This document shows positions 18,024 to 25,957 of a stretch of 64,000 nucleotides of DNA, in pieces. Every line of letters begins with the position of its first letter. Position 1 is the stretch's first letter. The stretch comes from Chryseobacterium phosphatilyticum (lineage in GTDB: Bacteria; Bacteroidota; Bacteroidia; Flavobacteriales; Weeksellaceae): assembly GCF_002899825.2 (NCBI RefSeq), contig NZ_PPED02000004.1, forward strand, positions 186,001 through 250,000, given 5' to 3'. The notes below the pieces were generated by a model. It was not told where the DNA came from, made no database searches, and saw only the letters and a program-made list of their open reading frames with translations. The position numbers and the translations under genes are program-made.

Positions 18024-19389
18024 TGTTTTAATAAGACCTCTTGTAAAAGAAGATGCTCTTACTTCATATCATTGGAGAAACGATCCTGAAGTTTGGAAAT
18101 TTACAGGTTCCCGTCCCGATAGAGAAATTACTCAGGAAATAGAATCAGAGTGGATTGATCGGATTCTAAAGGACGAAAAAAGTAAAAGATTTGCCATTTT
18201 ATGCGATAACCAATATGTAGGAAATGTACAGCTTACAAATATTGAAAATACTACTGCTGAATTTCATATTTTCATAGGTAATAAAAACTTTTGGGGGAAA
18301 GGAATTTCTCAATTAGCAACATATCAAATACTTTATTATGCCAAGGAAGTATTGAAACTTTCTGAAATAAATCTACATGTAAAGCCAGAAAATATTGCCG
18401 CCGTAAAATCTTATAAAAGAAATAATTTTGTAGTTATTGAGGAGAACTCTGATGATATTAAAATGTCGTTACAGCTTTGTGAACTTAAAAATCCTACTGT
18501 AAGTATATTTGTAATGGTATATAATCACGCACAATTTTTAAAAGATTGTCTTGATAGTTTATTAGAGCAAAAAACAAATTTCAATTATGATATTGTTGTA
18601 GGCGAAGACTGCTCAAAAGATAATTCCCGAGAAATATTACTTGGCTATCAAAATCTATATCCTGGAAAATTTAAACTTTTACTTCACCCTAATAATATTG
18701 GAGCCATAGATAATCAAAATACGATTTATGAAAACTGTTCCGGAAAATATATTGCAATTTGTGAAGGTGACGATTATTGGATCAATCCTCTAAAACTTCA
18801 AAAACAAGTTGACTTTCTAGAAAGAAATCCTGAATATAGTCTTAGTTTTCATAAGATTAAAGAGCTAACCACGAAAGAAGAAAAATTCACATACTCTAAT
18901 CCAAACGAAGAAAAAACATACACATTAGAAGATTTATCAAAAGAAAATTTCATTATTACTGTTTCCGTTTTATTTAGAAAAAATTTTGAGAAACTTCCTG
19001 AATGGATGAAATATTCTCCGATCGGAGATTATCCTTTGCATTTATTGAATGCATCTTATGGTCTTATAAAATATTTCCCTGAAGAAATGGCTGTATACAG
19101 AGTCGGAAGCGGTATATGGAGTACACAAAACACAGTAGATCAGATTATAAACACAATGTTTTCTCTAAAATTTTTATTGCACCATTTTAAAAGTGCTAAA
19201 GAAGTTTCTGATAATCTGAAAGTACAATATACTAATTTTCAAAAAGCACTTTTAAGACCTTTCGACGAAAAAAGATCTTTAGAGATAAAAGTTAAAGATT
19301 ATAACTATCTCGAAAGTATAACATCTTTTAGTTATCTTTTAAAAATGTTAAATATCAAGCTTTTAAAAAAAATGAGGCTAAAGAAATAA
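18016..19389 (+). CDS. GNAT N-acetyltransferase fused to family 2 glycosyltransferase
   Basis: Two enzymes in one 457-residue chain. Residues 1 to about 155 are a RimJ/RimL-type GNAT domain (IRPLVKEDALTSYHWRNDPEV near the start, then NKNFWGKGISQLATYQIL as the acetyl-CoA loop). From about residue 158 a GT-A family 2 domain begins (VSIFVMVYNHAQFLKDCLDS), with GEDCSKDN and the motif CEGDDYW for metal and sugar nucleotide. The GT half resembles the stand-alone enzyme at 24034-24957. An amino sugar made by the upstream aminotransferases could be N-acetylated and transferred by the same protein. The start overlaps the upstream gene by 8 bases. Confidence 0.85.
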   Translation: MYNVLIRPLVKEDALTSYHWRNDPEVWKFTGSRPDREITQEIESEWIDRILKDEKSKRFAILCDNQYVGNVQLTNIENTTAEFHIFIGNKNFWGKGISQLATYQILYYAKEVLKLSEINLHVKPENIAAVKSYKRNNFVVIEENSDDIKMSLQLCELKNPTVSIFVMVYNHAQFLKDCLDSLLEQKTNFNYDIVVGEDCSKDNSREILLGYQNLYPGKFKLLLHPNNIGAIDNQNTIYENCSGKYIAICEGDDYWINPLKLQKQVDFLERNPEYSLSFHKIKELTTKEEKFTYSNPNEEKTYTLEDLSKENFIITVSVLFRKNFEKLPEWMKYSPIGDYPLHLLNASYGLIKYFPEEMAVYRVGSGIWSTQNTVDQIINTMFSLKFLLHHFKSAKEVSDNLKVQYTNFQKALLRPFDEKRSLEIKVKDYNYLESITSFSYLLKMLNIKLLKKMRLKK

Positions 19390-19399
19390 ATCGATTTCA

Positions 19400-19999
19400 A
19401 TGTTCCAAAAAATAAAAAATTACATCAATAAAAAAATAACTTCTCTTATATTTGATCTTCAGAAACAAGAGAAACAGAAGATGTGGTGGCGTTTTACAGC
19501 ATTACCTAATATTAATATTCATCATACTTTCGCACCTCAGGATGTACATATTTTTAAAGGAAATGAAGGTGAATTTGGAAATATTACGATTGGTGAAACC
19601 TTTTTTGTAAGGGACTATTGTCGTATTTCAGTTCTTCCGGGGGCAAATCTCATTATTGGAAACGGAGTTTTCTTTAACAATTACTCGTCTATAAACTGTA
19701 TTGATACAATTACTATTGGAGACAACACAATATTTGGAGAAGGAGTAAAATTATACGATCATAATCACAAATATGGATTTAATCCTGATTTTTTTGTTGA
19801 TAAGACAGCATTTAAAACAGGGGCAATAAAAATTGGAAAAAACTGCTGGGTTGGAAGCAATGCTGTTATATTAAAAGGTGTTGAGATCGGCGACAATTGT
19901 ATCATTGGTGCAGGATGTGTAATACACAAGTCTATTCCATCAAATACTATTATGAAAAACAGTCAAAATTTAATATCAGAATCTTTGCAAAATGAGTGA
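19400..19999 (+). CDS. Left-handed beta-helix (hexapeptide) acyltransferase, WbbJ/LacA type
   Basis: Predicted trimeric O- or N-acetyltransferase of 199 residues acting on a polysaccharide sugar. Hexapeptide turns run from about residue 75, for example LIIGNGVFFNNYSSINC, TIGDNTIFGEGVKLYDHNH (catalytic His), IKIGKNCWVGSNAVILKGV and EIGDNCIIGAGCVIHKS. An unusual N-terminal 50 residues (QKQEKQKMWWRFTALPN) precede the helix. It is a clear paralogue of 36290-36832. The following glycosyltransferase overlaps its 3' end by 8 bases. Confidence 0.85.
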   Translation: MFQKIKNYINKKITSLIFDLQKQEKQKMWWRFTALPNINIHHTFAPQDVHIFKGNEGEFGNITIGETFFVRDYCRISVLPGANLIIGNGVFFNNYSSINCIDTITIGDNTIFGEGVKLYDHNHKYGFNPDFFVDKTAFKTGAIKIGKNCWVGSNAVILKGVEIGDNCIIGAGCVIHKSIPSNTIMKNSQNLISESLQNE

Positions 20000-21179
20000 A
20001 ACAAAAAAAATATTATTAATATCCCATGAAGCATCCTTATCAGGAGCTCCAATTCTTGTTTTAAGTGTCTTGAAAAAACTTAGACAAGAAAGAAAAAACT
20101 ACAAAATTGATGTCTTATTATTAAGGCCAGGTCAGCTGTATGAAGACTTTGCCAAACTTTCTGATAGTAAGATTATGGTTGCCAACTATTACAACCAGTC
20201 TTTACCTTTTGTAAACCGAAACTTCAAAAAAATCCAAAATGCTTTTTTTCCAAAAACAGAAAGCAGAGAAGAACAAATTGAAAAAATAACAGGGAGACTT
20301 CTTCAAAATAACTACGATCTTGTTTATGCAAACACTGCTGAAACATTAATCTGGACGATACCTTTTTATAAAAAGAACATTCCTACCGTTGTAGCAATCC
20401 ATGAGCTTACTTTTGGGATTGAAAGTGCCTATTCACCGGATTTTATTGTAGAAAACATATCAAACGTTTCGATGATTATTGCAGGGTCTAATGCTGTAGC
20501 AAATAATCTTATCAATAGATACAAAGCAGATCCTAAAAAAGTAAAGGCTATCCATTCGTTTGTTGATGAAAAAATTGAGATTCAAAAAAATCAGATTCAA
20601 ATAAAAAAAGAACTCAACATCCCGGAATCTGACATTATTATGGGAATAGCAAGTTCTCAGGAATTAAGAAAGGGAACAGATTTAGTTCCGCTTCTTGTCA
20701 AAAAAATTGCAGATAAAACAGATATTAATTTTAAGTTTATTAATCTTGGAGGTTCTTCAAGCATCGGTCCGGTAAAATGTTCAAAATTAGATGCTGAGAA
20801 GTTGGGGGTTTTGGATAAAATCATTTATGTGGATCACAACAAGTTTCCCAATGATTATATAAATATATTTGATATTTTTCTACTCTTATCCAGAGAGGAT
20901 CCATTTCCATTGGTGATGCTTACTGCCGCTAAGTTGAAGAAACCAATCGTTGCATTTGAAAATAGTGGGGGCGCTGTAGAATTTCTTGAAAACGGTTTCG
21001 GCGTTTTAGCGCCTTATCTTGACCTTGATATAATGGCTTCAGAAATAGTAAAACTTTTACAAAACAACGAATTAAGAGAAAATTATGGGTTGAAAATTCA
21101 GAACAGGCTGGAAAACGAATATTCTGAAGGCAAGCTTACATCCGAGATTTTCCAAATTATTGATGGTCTTATAAATTAA
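19992..21179 (+). CDS. Glycosyltransferase, GT4-like
   Basis: GT-B fold glycosyltransferase of 395 residues. The N-terminal domain opens with ILLISHEASLSGAPILVLSVLKKL, a feature of GT4 enzymes. The C-terminal domain carries MGIASSQELRKGTDLVP, FLLLSREDPFPLVMLTAAKLKKPIV (nucleotide-sugar EX7E-like region) and AFENSGGAVEFLENGFG. It is probably a cytoplasmic or membrane-peripheral enzyme extending the lipid-linked polysaccharide. It overlaps the upstream acyltransferase by 8 bases and is followed 4 bases later by another transferase. Confidence 0.85.
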   Translation: MSETKKILLISHEASLSGAPILVLSVLKKLRQERKNYKIDVLLLRPGQLYEDFAKLSDSKIMVANYYNQSLPFVNRNFKKIQNAFFPKTESREEQIEKITGRLLQNNYDLVYANTAETLIWTIPFYKKNIPTVVAIHELTFGIESAYSPDFIVENISNVSMIIAGSNAVANNLINRYKADPKKVKAIHSFVDEKIEIQKNQIQIKKELNIPESDIIMGIASSQELRKGTDLVPLLVKKIADKTDINFKFINLGGSSSIGPVKCSKLDAEKLGVLDKIIYVDHNKFPNDYINIFDIFLLLSREDPFPLVMLTAAKLKKPIVAFENSGGAVEFLENGFGVLAPYLDLDIMASEIVKLLQNNELRENYGLKIQNRLENEYSEGKLTSEIFQIIDGLIN

Positions 21180-21183
21180 TTAA

Positions 21184-22053
21184 ATGATTTCGATTATTAT
21201 TTCATCATACCTTCCCCATTACTTTTCTGCACTCGAGAAAAATATTGAAGAAACTATTGGTGTGCCTTATGAAATTATAAAAATTGACAATCCGGGATTA
21301 ATGGGAATCTGTGAAGCTTATAACAAAGGTGCAGGAAAAGCTAATTTTGATTATTTGCTTTTTATCCATGAAGACATTTTATTCAAAAATGAAGATTGGG
21401 GAAATAAGCTCATCAATCATTTAAGTCAGAAAAACACTGGGATTATAGGACTAGCAGGATCATCTTATGTCCCTTCTGCGCCATCAAGCTGGACTGTTGC
21501 AGAGAAGTATAATTTTGTAAATATTTTACAGGGAAATAAAGAGGACACACAATATTTCCCAATTCAAACAACTAAGGAAAACAGAAATAAAGTTTTTGCC
21601 GTTGACGGAGTTTTTTTAGGAATTAAAAAAGAAAATTTTAATCAATTTAAATTCAACGAGGAACTATTGAAAGGCTTTCACGGCTACGATCTTGATTTTA
21701 GTTTAAGAGTTTCTAAAAAACATCAGAATTATGTAGTTGATGATATCCTGATTCAACATTTCTCTGGTGGAAAGCTGGATAAAAACTGGCTGGATGCCAA
21801 TATCAAAGTAAGGGAAAGTATAGGATCTGATTTTCAAAAAGAAATAGATCCAGAAACTGAAAAGAAAATATTTTTAGGCTTTTTGTATAATTTTTTTGAA
21901 TATTATCCTGTTAGTCAAAAAAACATATTTCTAACATTAAAATTTTATCCCAAAAAACTTAATTTTAATGATCATCGGGAAATCATAAAAAAATATTATA
22001 ACTATATAAGGTACGCAAGAAGTATCAATAAAAAACAGAACACAAAGAATTAA
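21184..22053 (+). CDS. Glycosyltransferase-like protein (Glyco_tranf_2_5/StrF-like)
   Basis: The 289-residue protein begins MISIIISSYLPHYFSALEKN and has NKGAGKANFDYLLFIHEDI, where His-Glu-Asp takes the place of the DxD motif. VDGVFLGIKKENF and LLKGFHGYDLDFSLRV follow. This layout matches the glycosyltransferase-like family containing StrF, rather than classical GT2 enzymes. It sits in the run of glycosyltransferases with small gaps. The donor and acceptor cannot be predicted. Confidence 0.75.
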   Translation: MISIIISSYLPHYFSALEKNIEETIGVPYEIIKIDNPGLMGICEAYNKGAGKANFDYLLFIHEDILFKNEDWGNKLINHLSQKNTGIIGLAGSSYVPSAPSSWTVAEKYNFVNILQGNKEDTQYFPIQTTKENRNKVFAVDGVFLGIKKENFNQFKFNEELLKGFHGYDLDFSLRVSKKHQNYVVDDILIQHFSGGKLDKNWLDANIKVRESIGSDFQKEIDPETEKKIFLGFLYNFFEYYPVSQKNIFLTLKFYPKKLNFNDHREIIKKYYNYIRYARSINKKQNTKN

Positions 22054-22080
22054 AATTTATCTAAAATCGTTTAATAAAAT

Positions 22081-22749
22081 ATGATTATAGGAAACGGACT
22101 TATTGCGAACTCATTAACAGGAATTGATTCAAAGGATTATGTATTCTTTGCTTCGGGTGTTTCAAACTCTCTGGAAACCAAAGATTCCGAATTCGAAAGA
22201 GAGTTTTCTCTTCTAAAAACTACATATGAGCAACATAGAGAAAAAAAAATCATCTATTTTTCTACATTAAGTATTCATGACCAATCCAAACAAAATAGTC
22301 CTTATGTTATTTACAAGAAGAATATAGAGGAGTATATAAAGAATAATATTGATCATTATTTAATTTTAAGAATTGGAAATATTGTAGGAAACGGAGGAAA
22401 TCCTAATACTTTATTCAATTTTCTTAAAAATCAGATTGCGCATTCAAACCAGTTTACTGTGCATACCAAAGCCCGAAGGTTATTGTTGGATATAGAGGAT
22501 ATTTCTAAATTTTTAGAATCTTATTGCCTGCATCTTCCTAATAAAGTGATCAATTTTTCTTTTCCTTATAATTTTGATTTAAAAGAAATTATCGGCGCTA
22601 TTGAAAATGAAACCCATCAAAAAGCCTGTTATTCAGAGGTAAATGAAGGTGACTTCTACAAAGTCGATTTTGAAAAAGAAATTCACGCCTTTTTCTCAGG
22701 GATGAGTCCTGAAAAATATCTGGAAACGTTAACCCGAAAGTATATTTAA
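22081..22749 (+). CDS. Short NAD-dependent epimerase/dehydratase-like SDR
   Basis: The 222 residues form a compact extended-SDR-like protein. It has a glycine-rich start (IIGNGLIANSL), the active-site strand KIIYFSTLSIHD and a YxxxK motif in SPYVIYKKNIEEYI, then ILRIGNIVGNGGNPNTLFNFL. It is about 100 residues shorter than typical sugar epimerases, and the NAD fold region between strands 2 and 3 is minimal. It may reduce or epimerise a nucleotide sugar for the neighbouring transferases. It lies one base before a GT2 gene. Confidence 0.7.
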   Translation: MIIGNGLIANSLTGIDSKDYVFFASGVSNSLETKDSEFEREFSLLKTTYEQHREKKIIYFSTLSIHDQSKQNSPYVIYKKNIEEYIKNNIDHYLILRIGNIVGNGGNPNTLFNFLKNQIAHSNQFTVHTKARRLLLDIEDISKFLESYCLHLPNKVINFSFPYNFDLKEIIGAIENETHQKACYSEVNEGDFYKVDFEKEIHAFFSGMSPEKYLETLTRKYI

Positions 22750-22750
22750 G

Positions 22751-23677
22751 ATGACGACTATTCATGTGATTATTGTTACCTATAATGCCATGAAATGGGC
22801 AGAAAGATGTTTTTCAAGTTTAAGAACCTCTTCTGTTCCCGTACAATGTATAGTAGTAGATAACGGATCAACAGATGGCACTCAGGAATATATCAAAAAA
22901 CACTTTCCCGAAGTCGATTTTATTCAATCCCCACAAAATCTGGGTTTTGGAAAAGCGAACAATGCCGGGATAGAAAAAGCTTATAAAGAAGGAGCAGATT
23001 TCTTCTACCTGATGAATCAGGACGCATGGATTTACCCGGACAGTTTCCGGAAACTATTGGATGTCTACGACGCATACCCCGATAAAAGCGAGCTTGGAAT
23101 TTTAAGCCCAATACACATGGACGGTAGCGAGAAAAAGCTCGATATCTTTTTCGAACGGTATCTGGCAAGAAACACCCAGACCAACAGAATATTTTCAGAC
23201 AGCTTTAATGGTACCCTGAAAGATTATTATGATATAGACTTTGTGAATGCCGCCCACTGGCTGCTTCCCAAAGCGACGATTGAAGAAATCGGGGGCTTTA
23301 ATCCTTATTTTTTTCATTATTCTGAAGATTATGAATATGTACAGCGTATTTCATTTTTCAGGAAGAAAATCATTGTATGTCCGGCAAGCAAAGTGGTACA
23401 TGACGGCAAACAGGATTTCCAGAAAACCAGTCATATTAATGCCCTGAGAGTACAAAGGGAACAACGATATCTGGATCCGGCACTTCCTTTCGACTCGAAA
23501 GTACTCAACAGAGATTTTATCCCTAAAATGATAAAGCAAGCTCTCAAACTGCAATTTTCTGCTGCTTCTGATACTTTGAAAGAATACCAGTATCAAAAGG
23601 CCAGATTTAATGAAATCATAAACTCCAGGTCCATCATTAAAAATAAAGGAACTGCTTTTCTCAATATATCGCAATAA
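22751..23677 (+). CDS. Family 2 glycosyltransferase (rhamnosyltransferase-like)
   Basis: GT-A enzyme of 308 residues with VIIVTYNAMKWAERCFSSL, VDNGSTDGTQEYI, NLGFGKANNAGIEKAY, the donor-site motif YLMNQDAW and the acceptor region VNAAHWLLPKATIEEIGGFN followed by FHYSEDYEY. The pattern is that of WbbL-type GT2 enzymes, although sugar specificity is unknown. A close paralogue lies at 24987-25910 with the same motifs at the same spacing, so the two are tandem duplicates separated by two genes. Local G+C is much higher than in the 16-19 kb block (28 of 60 bases at 23041-23100). Confidence 0.88.
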   Translation: MTTIHVIIVTYNAMKWAERCFSSLRTSSVPVQCIVVDNGSTDGTQEYIKKHFPEVDFIQSPQNLGFGKANNAGIEKAYKEGADFFYLMNQDAWIYPDSFRKLLDVYDAYPDKSELGILSPIHMDGSEKKLDIFFERYLARNTQTNRIFSDSFNGTLKDYYDIDFVNAAHWLLPKATIEEIGGFNPYFFHYSEDYEYVQRISFFRKKIIVCPASKVVHDGKQDFQKTSHINALRVQREQRYLDPALPFDSKVLNRDFIPKMIKQALKLQFSAASDTLKEYQYQKARFNEIINSRSIIKNKGTAFLNISQ

Positions 23678-23712
23678 TTTCAATGATGAAATAGTAATCC
23701 AAATTTACACAA

Positions 23713-24030
23713 ATGAACAAACTCCGTCTTATTAACAGTATAATACAAAAGGGTAATCTTAAAAGGTATCTTGAGATTGGCACCAACAGTGTTTGTGGTG
23801 TATACACTAAAAAACATCTACAAAATCCGGGTGTCTTTGTTTGTGACACAGATAATGGCCTCGGAATTGTTCAAAAAAAGTATAACTTACCCATAAATGT
23901 GGAGCTGGACACCTGTTTTTTCAGAAAGTTTATTCCTTATACCTATCAGGATCTTAAAAATAATCCTCAGGAATTAATAAATTTGAAACCTCAGGATATC
24001 GTTCCCTCTATTAACAGATTTCATTACTAA
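23713..24030 (+). CDS. Small protein with truncated methyltransferase-like start
   Basis: This 105-residue ORF begins LRLINSIIQKGNLKRYLEIGTNS. The YLEIGTNS part resembles motif I of class I SAM methyltransferases, and INLKPQDIVPSINRFHY ends it. The rest of a methyltransferase fold (motifs II-IV) is missing, so it is either a remnant of a decayed gene or an unrecognised small protein. It lies in a 35-base / 3-base gap between two GT2 genes in an otherwise dense operon. Its function is unknown. Confidence 0.5.
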   Translation: MNKLRLINSIIQKGNLKRYLEIGTNSVCGVYTKKHLQNPGVFVCDTDNGLGIVQKKYNLPINVELDTCFFRKFIPYTYQDLKNNPQELINLKPQDIVPSINRFHY

Positions 24031-24033
24031 CCA

Positions 24034-24957
24034 ATGAAGCCAGAAATATCAGTCATCATGCTCACTTATAATCACGCGCCTTATCTCAAGGAGGCGATTG
24101 AAGGTGTGCTTTCCCAAAAAACAAACTTTCCGTTTGAACTGATCATTTGCAATGACAACTCGCCAGATGAATCTGATCGTGTTATTGCCGAATATGCTGC
24201 TCAGTATCCCGACATTATCCGATATTTTAATCATAAGACCAACATCGGATTTGTTGAAAACCAAAGATTTGCATTTGCACAGGCAAAAGGAAAATATGTA
24301 GCCTACTGTGAAGGTGATGACTACTGGACTGATCATGAAAAATTACAGTTTCAATATGATTTTCTTGAAAAAAACCGGGAATATGTTATGGTGACTGCCA
24401 GAAATTTACTGTTTCATCAGGATGAAAATACATTGACAGAGGACGGAAAAGATCATATGTTTCAAGGAAAGGAGTATATTGATTATACACAGGACAGCTT
24501 TTTTGTACAGCGTCCTACCCAAACCTTTACTTATCTGATCAGAAAAGACTGTATTGATAGTAAATGGATAGATGTTTATCCCAATTACAGAGACCTGTAT
24601 TATTTTTATCATGCCCTGGAATTTGGAAAAGGAAGAAGCTTTAATAAAATTGTAGGCGTCTACAGGCTTCACAGTGGAGGTGTTTTCAGCTCATTAGAGA
24701 CTGAAAAGCAATACCGTACTTCTATTGATCTTTTTAAGAATATCAAACGAATCAATAGTGATAAAAGGGCAGATCAGCAAATTTTAAGTACACTGGATCA
24801 GCTTATCAACAAGTATTATTATGAAAAGGAGTTTGTTTCTCCCCTATTCAACGGAAAGCTCTACGCGACAATTTTTGAACGCCTTAGTATTTCCGGAAAT
24901 ACAGGTACAGCGATCAAACAACTGTTAAAAACGATAAAATATACTTTTACAAGATAA
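24034..24957 (+). CDS. Family 2 glycosyltransferase
   Basis: GT-A enzyme of 307 residues: ISVIMLTYNHAPYLKEAIEG at the N terminus, LIICNDNSPDESD, and CEGDDYWTD as the metal/donor motif. IRKDCIDSKWIDVYPNYRDL and VGVYRLHSGGVFSS follow in the C-terminal part. It closely resembles the GT half of the fusion at 18016-19389. It lies 3 bases after the small methyltransferase-like ORF and 29 bases before the next GT2. Confidence 0.87.
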   Translation: MKPEISVIMLTYNHAPYLKEAIEGVLSQKTNFPFELIICNDNSPDESDRVIAEYAAQYPDIIRYFNHKTNIGFVENQRFAFAQAKGKYVAYCEGDDYWTDHEKLQFQYDFLEKNREYVMVTARNLLFHQDENTLTEDGKDHMFQGKEYIDYTQDSFFVQRPTQTFTYLIRKDCIDSKWIDVYPNYRDLYYFYHALEFGKGRSFNKIVGVYRLHSGGVFSSLETEKQYRTSIDLFKNIKRINSDKRADQQILSTLDQLINKYYYEKEFVSPLFNGKLYATIFERLSISGNTGTAIKQLLKTIKYTFTR

Positions 24958-24986
24958 TTTAACCCTATACAATTAAACTTTTTACA

Positions 24987-25910
24987 ATGCCTGACGTTCA
25001 TATTATTATTGTTACTTACAATGCCATGAAATGGGCTGAAAGATGCTTTACCAGCTTAAGAAAATCTTCAGTTCCGGTACAATGCATTGTGATTGATAAT
25101 GGTTCTACTGACGGGACACAGGAATATATCAAAAATGAATTTCCTGAAGTGAGTTTTATCCAGTCTGAAAGCAATTTAGGATTCGGGAAAGCCAATAATA
25201 TAGGAATTGAAAAAGCATATAAAAATGGCGCGGAATTCTTCTACCTGATGAATCAGGATGCCTGGCTCTACGAAGACAGCCTGGAAAAAATGCTTGATAT
25301 CTATGCCCAGCATCCCGAAAAAGATGAAATTGGAATCATCAGCCCTTTTCATATAGATGGTTCAGAAAAATTTCTGGATATTTTTTTAGACCAGTATATT
25401 GCCAAAAACTATGAAAAGACAAGACTGATTTCGGACCTGTATTTTCAGACACTGAAACCTTATTATGAAATTCATTTCGTTAATGCTGCCCATTGGTTGC
25501 TTCCCAGAAAAACAATAGAAACCGTGGGTGGGTTTAATCCTTATTTTTTCCATTACGGAGAAGATGATGAGTATGTAAACCGTATTCATTTTCACCAAAA
25601 GAAAGTACTGCTTGTTCCGGGCAGTAAAGTCGTACATGATGGAGTACAATCTTTACACAAAATAGATTTTACAAAATTTGAAAATGTGCGGGTAGAAGTG
25701 AATGCCATGAACCCCAATTTACCCAATGGATTGAACCTGGAAAAGAAAGCACTTAAACAAAGCATGCTCAAAAATTTTCTGACGGGCAATTTCAGTCAAT
25801 ATAAACAGCTATCTAAAAAATACAAAAAAATTTCCCACGAAGGAGGAAGGTTGACCGATTTACGCAATCAACTGATTCAAACAGGCCCTACTTTCCTTAA
25901 TCTATCGTAA
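24987..25910 (+). CDS. Family 2 glycosyltransferase, paralogue of 22751-23677
   Basis: The 307-residue enzyme has nearly the same motif set as 22751-23677: IIVTYNAMKWAERCF, DNGSTDGTQEYIKN, NLGFGKANNIGIEKAYKNGA, YLMNQDAW, VNAAHWLLPRKTIETVGGFN and FHYGEDDEYV. The first 60 coding bases of the two genes are almost identical, which points to a fairly recent duplication. It probably adds a related sugar. It is followed 47 bases later by the asparagine-synthase-like gene. Confidence 0.88.
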   Translation: MPDVHIIIVTYNAMKWAERCFTSLRKSSVPVQCIVIDNGSTDGTQEYIKNEFPEVSFIQSESNLGFGKANNIGIEKAYKNGAEFFYLMNQDAWLYEDSLEKMLDIYAQHPEKDEIGIISPFHIDGSEKFLDIFLDQYIAKNYEKTRLISDLYFQTLKPYYEIHFVNAAHWLLPRKTIETVGGFNPYFFHYGEDDEYVNRIHFHQKKVLLVPGSKVVHDGVQSLHKIDFTKFENVRVEVNAMNPNLPNGLNLEKKALKQSMLKNFLTGNFSQYKQLSKKYKKISHEGGRLTDLRNQLIQTGPTFLNLS

Positions 25911-25957
25911 ATTAGCCTATACAAAATGAGAAAATTAATGATGAAAAATAAAAGCAT

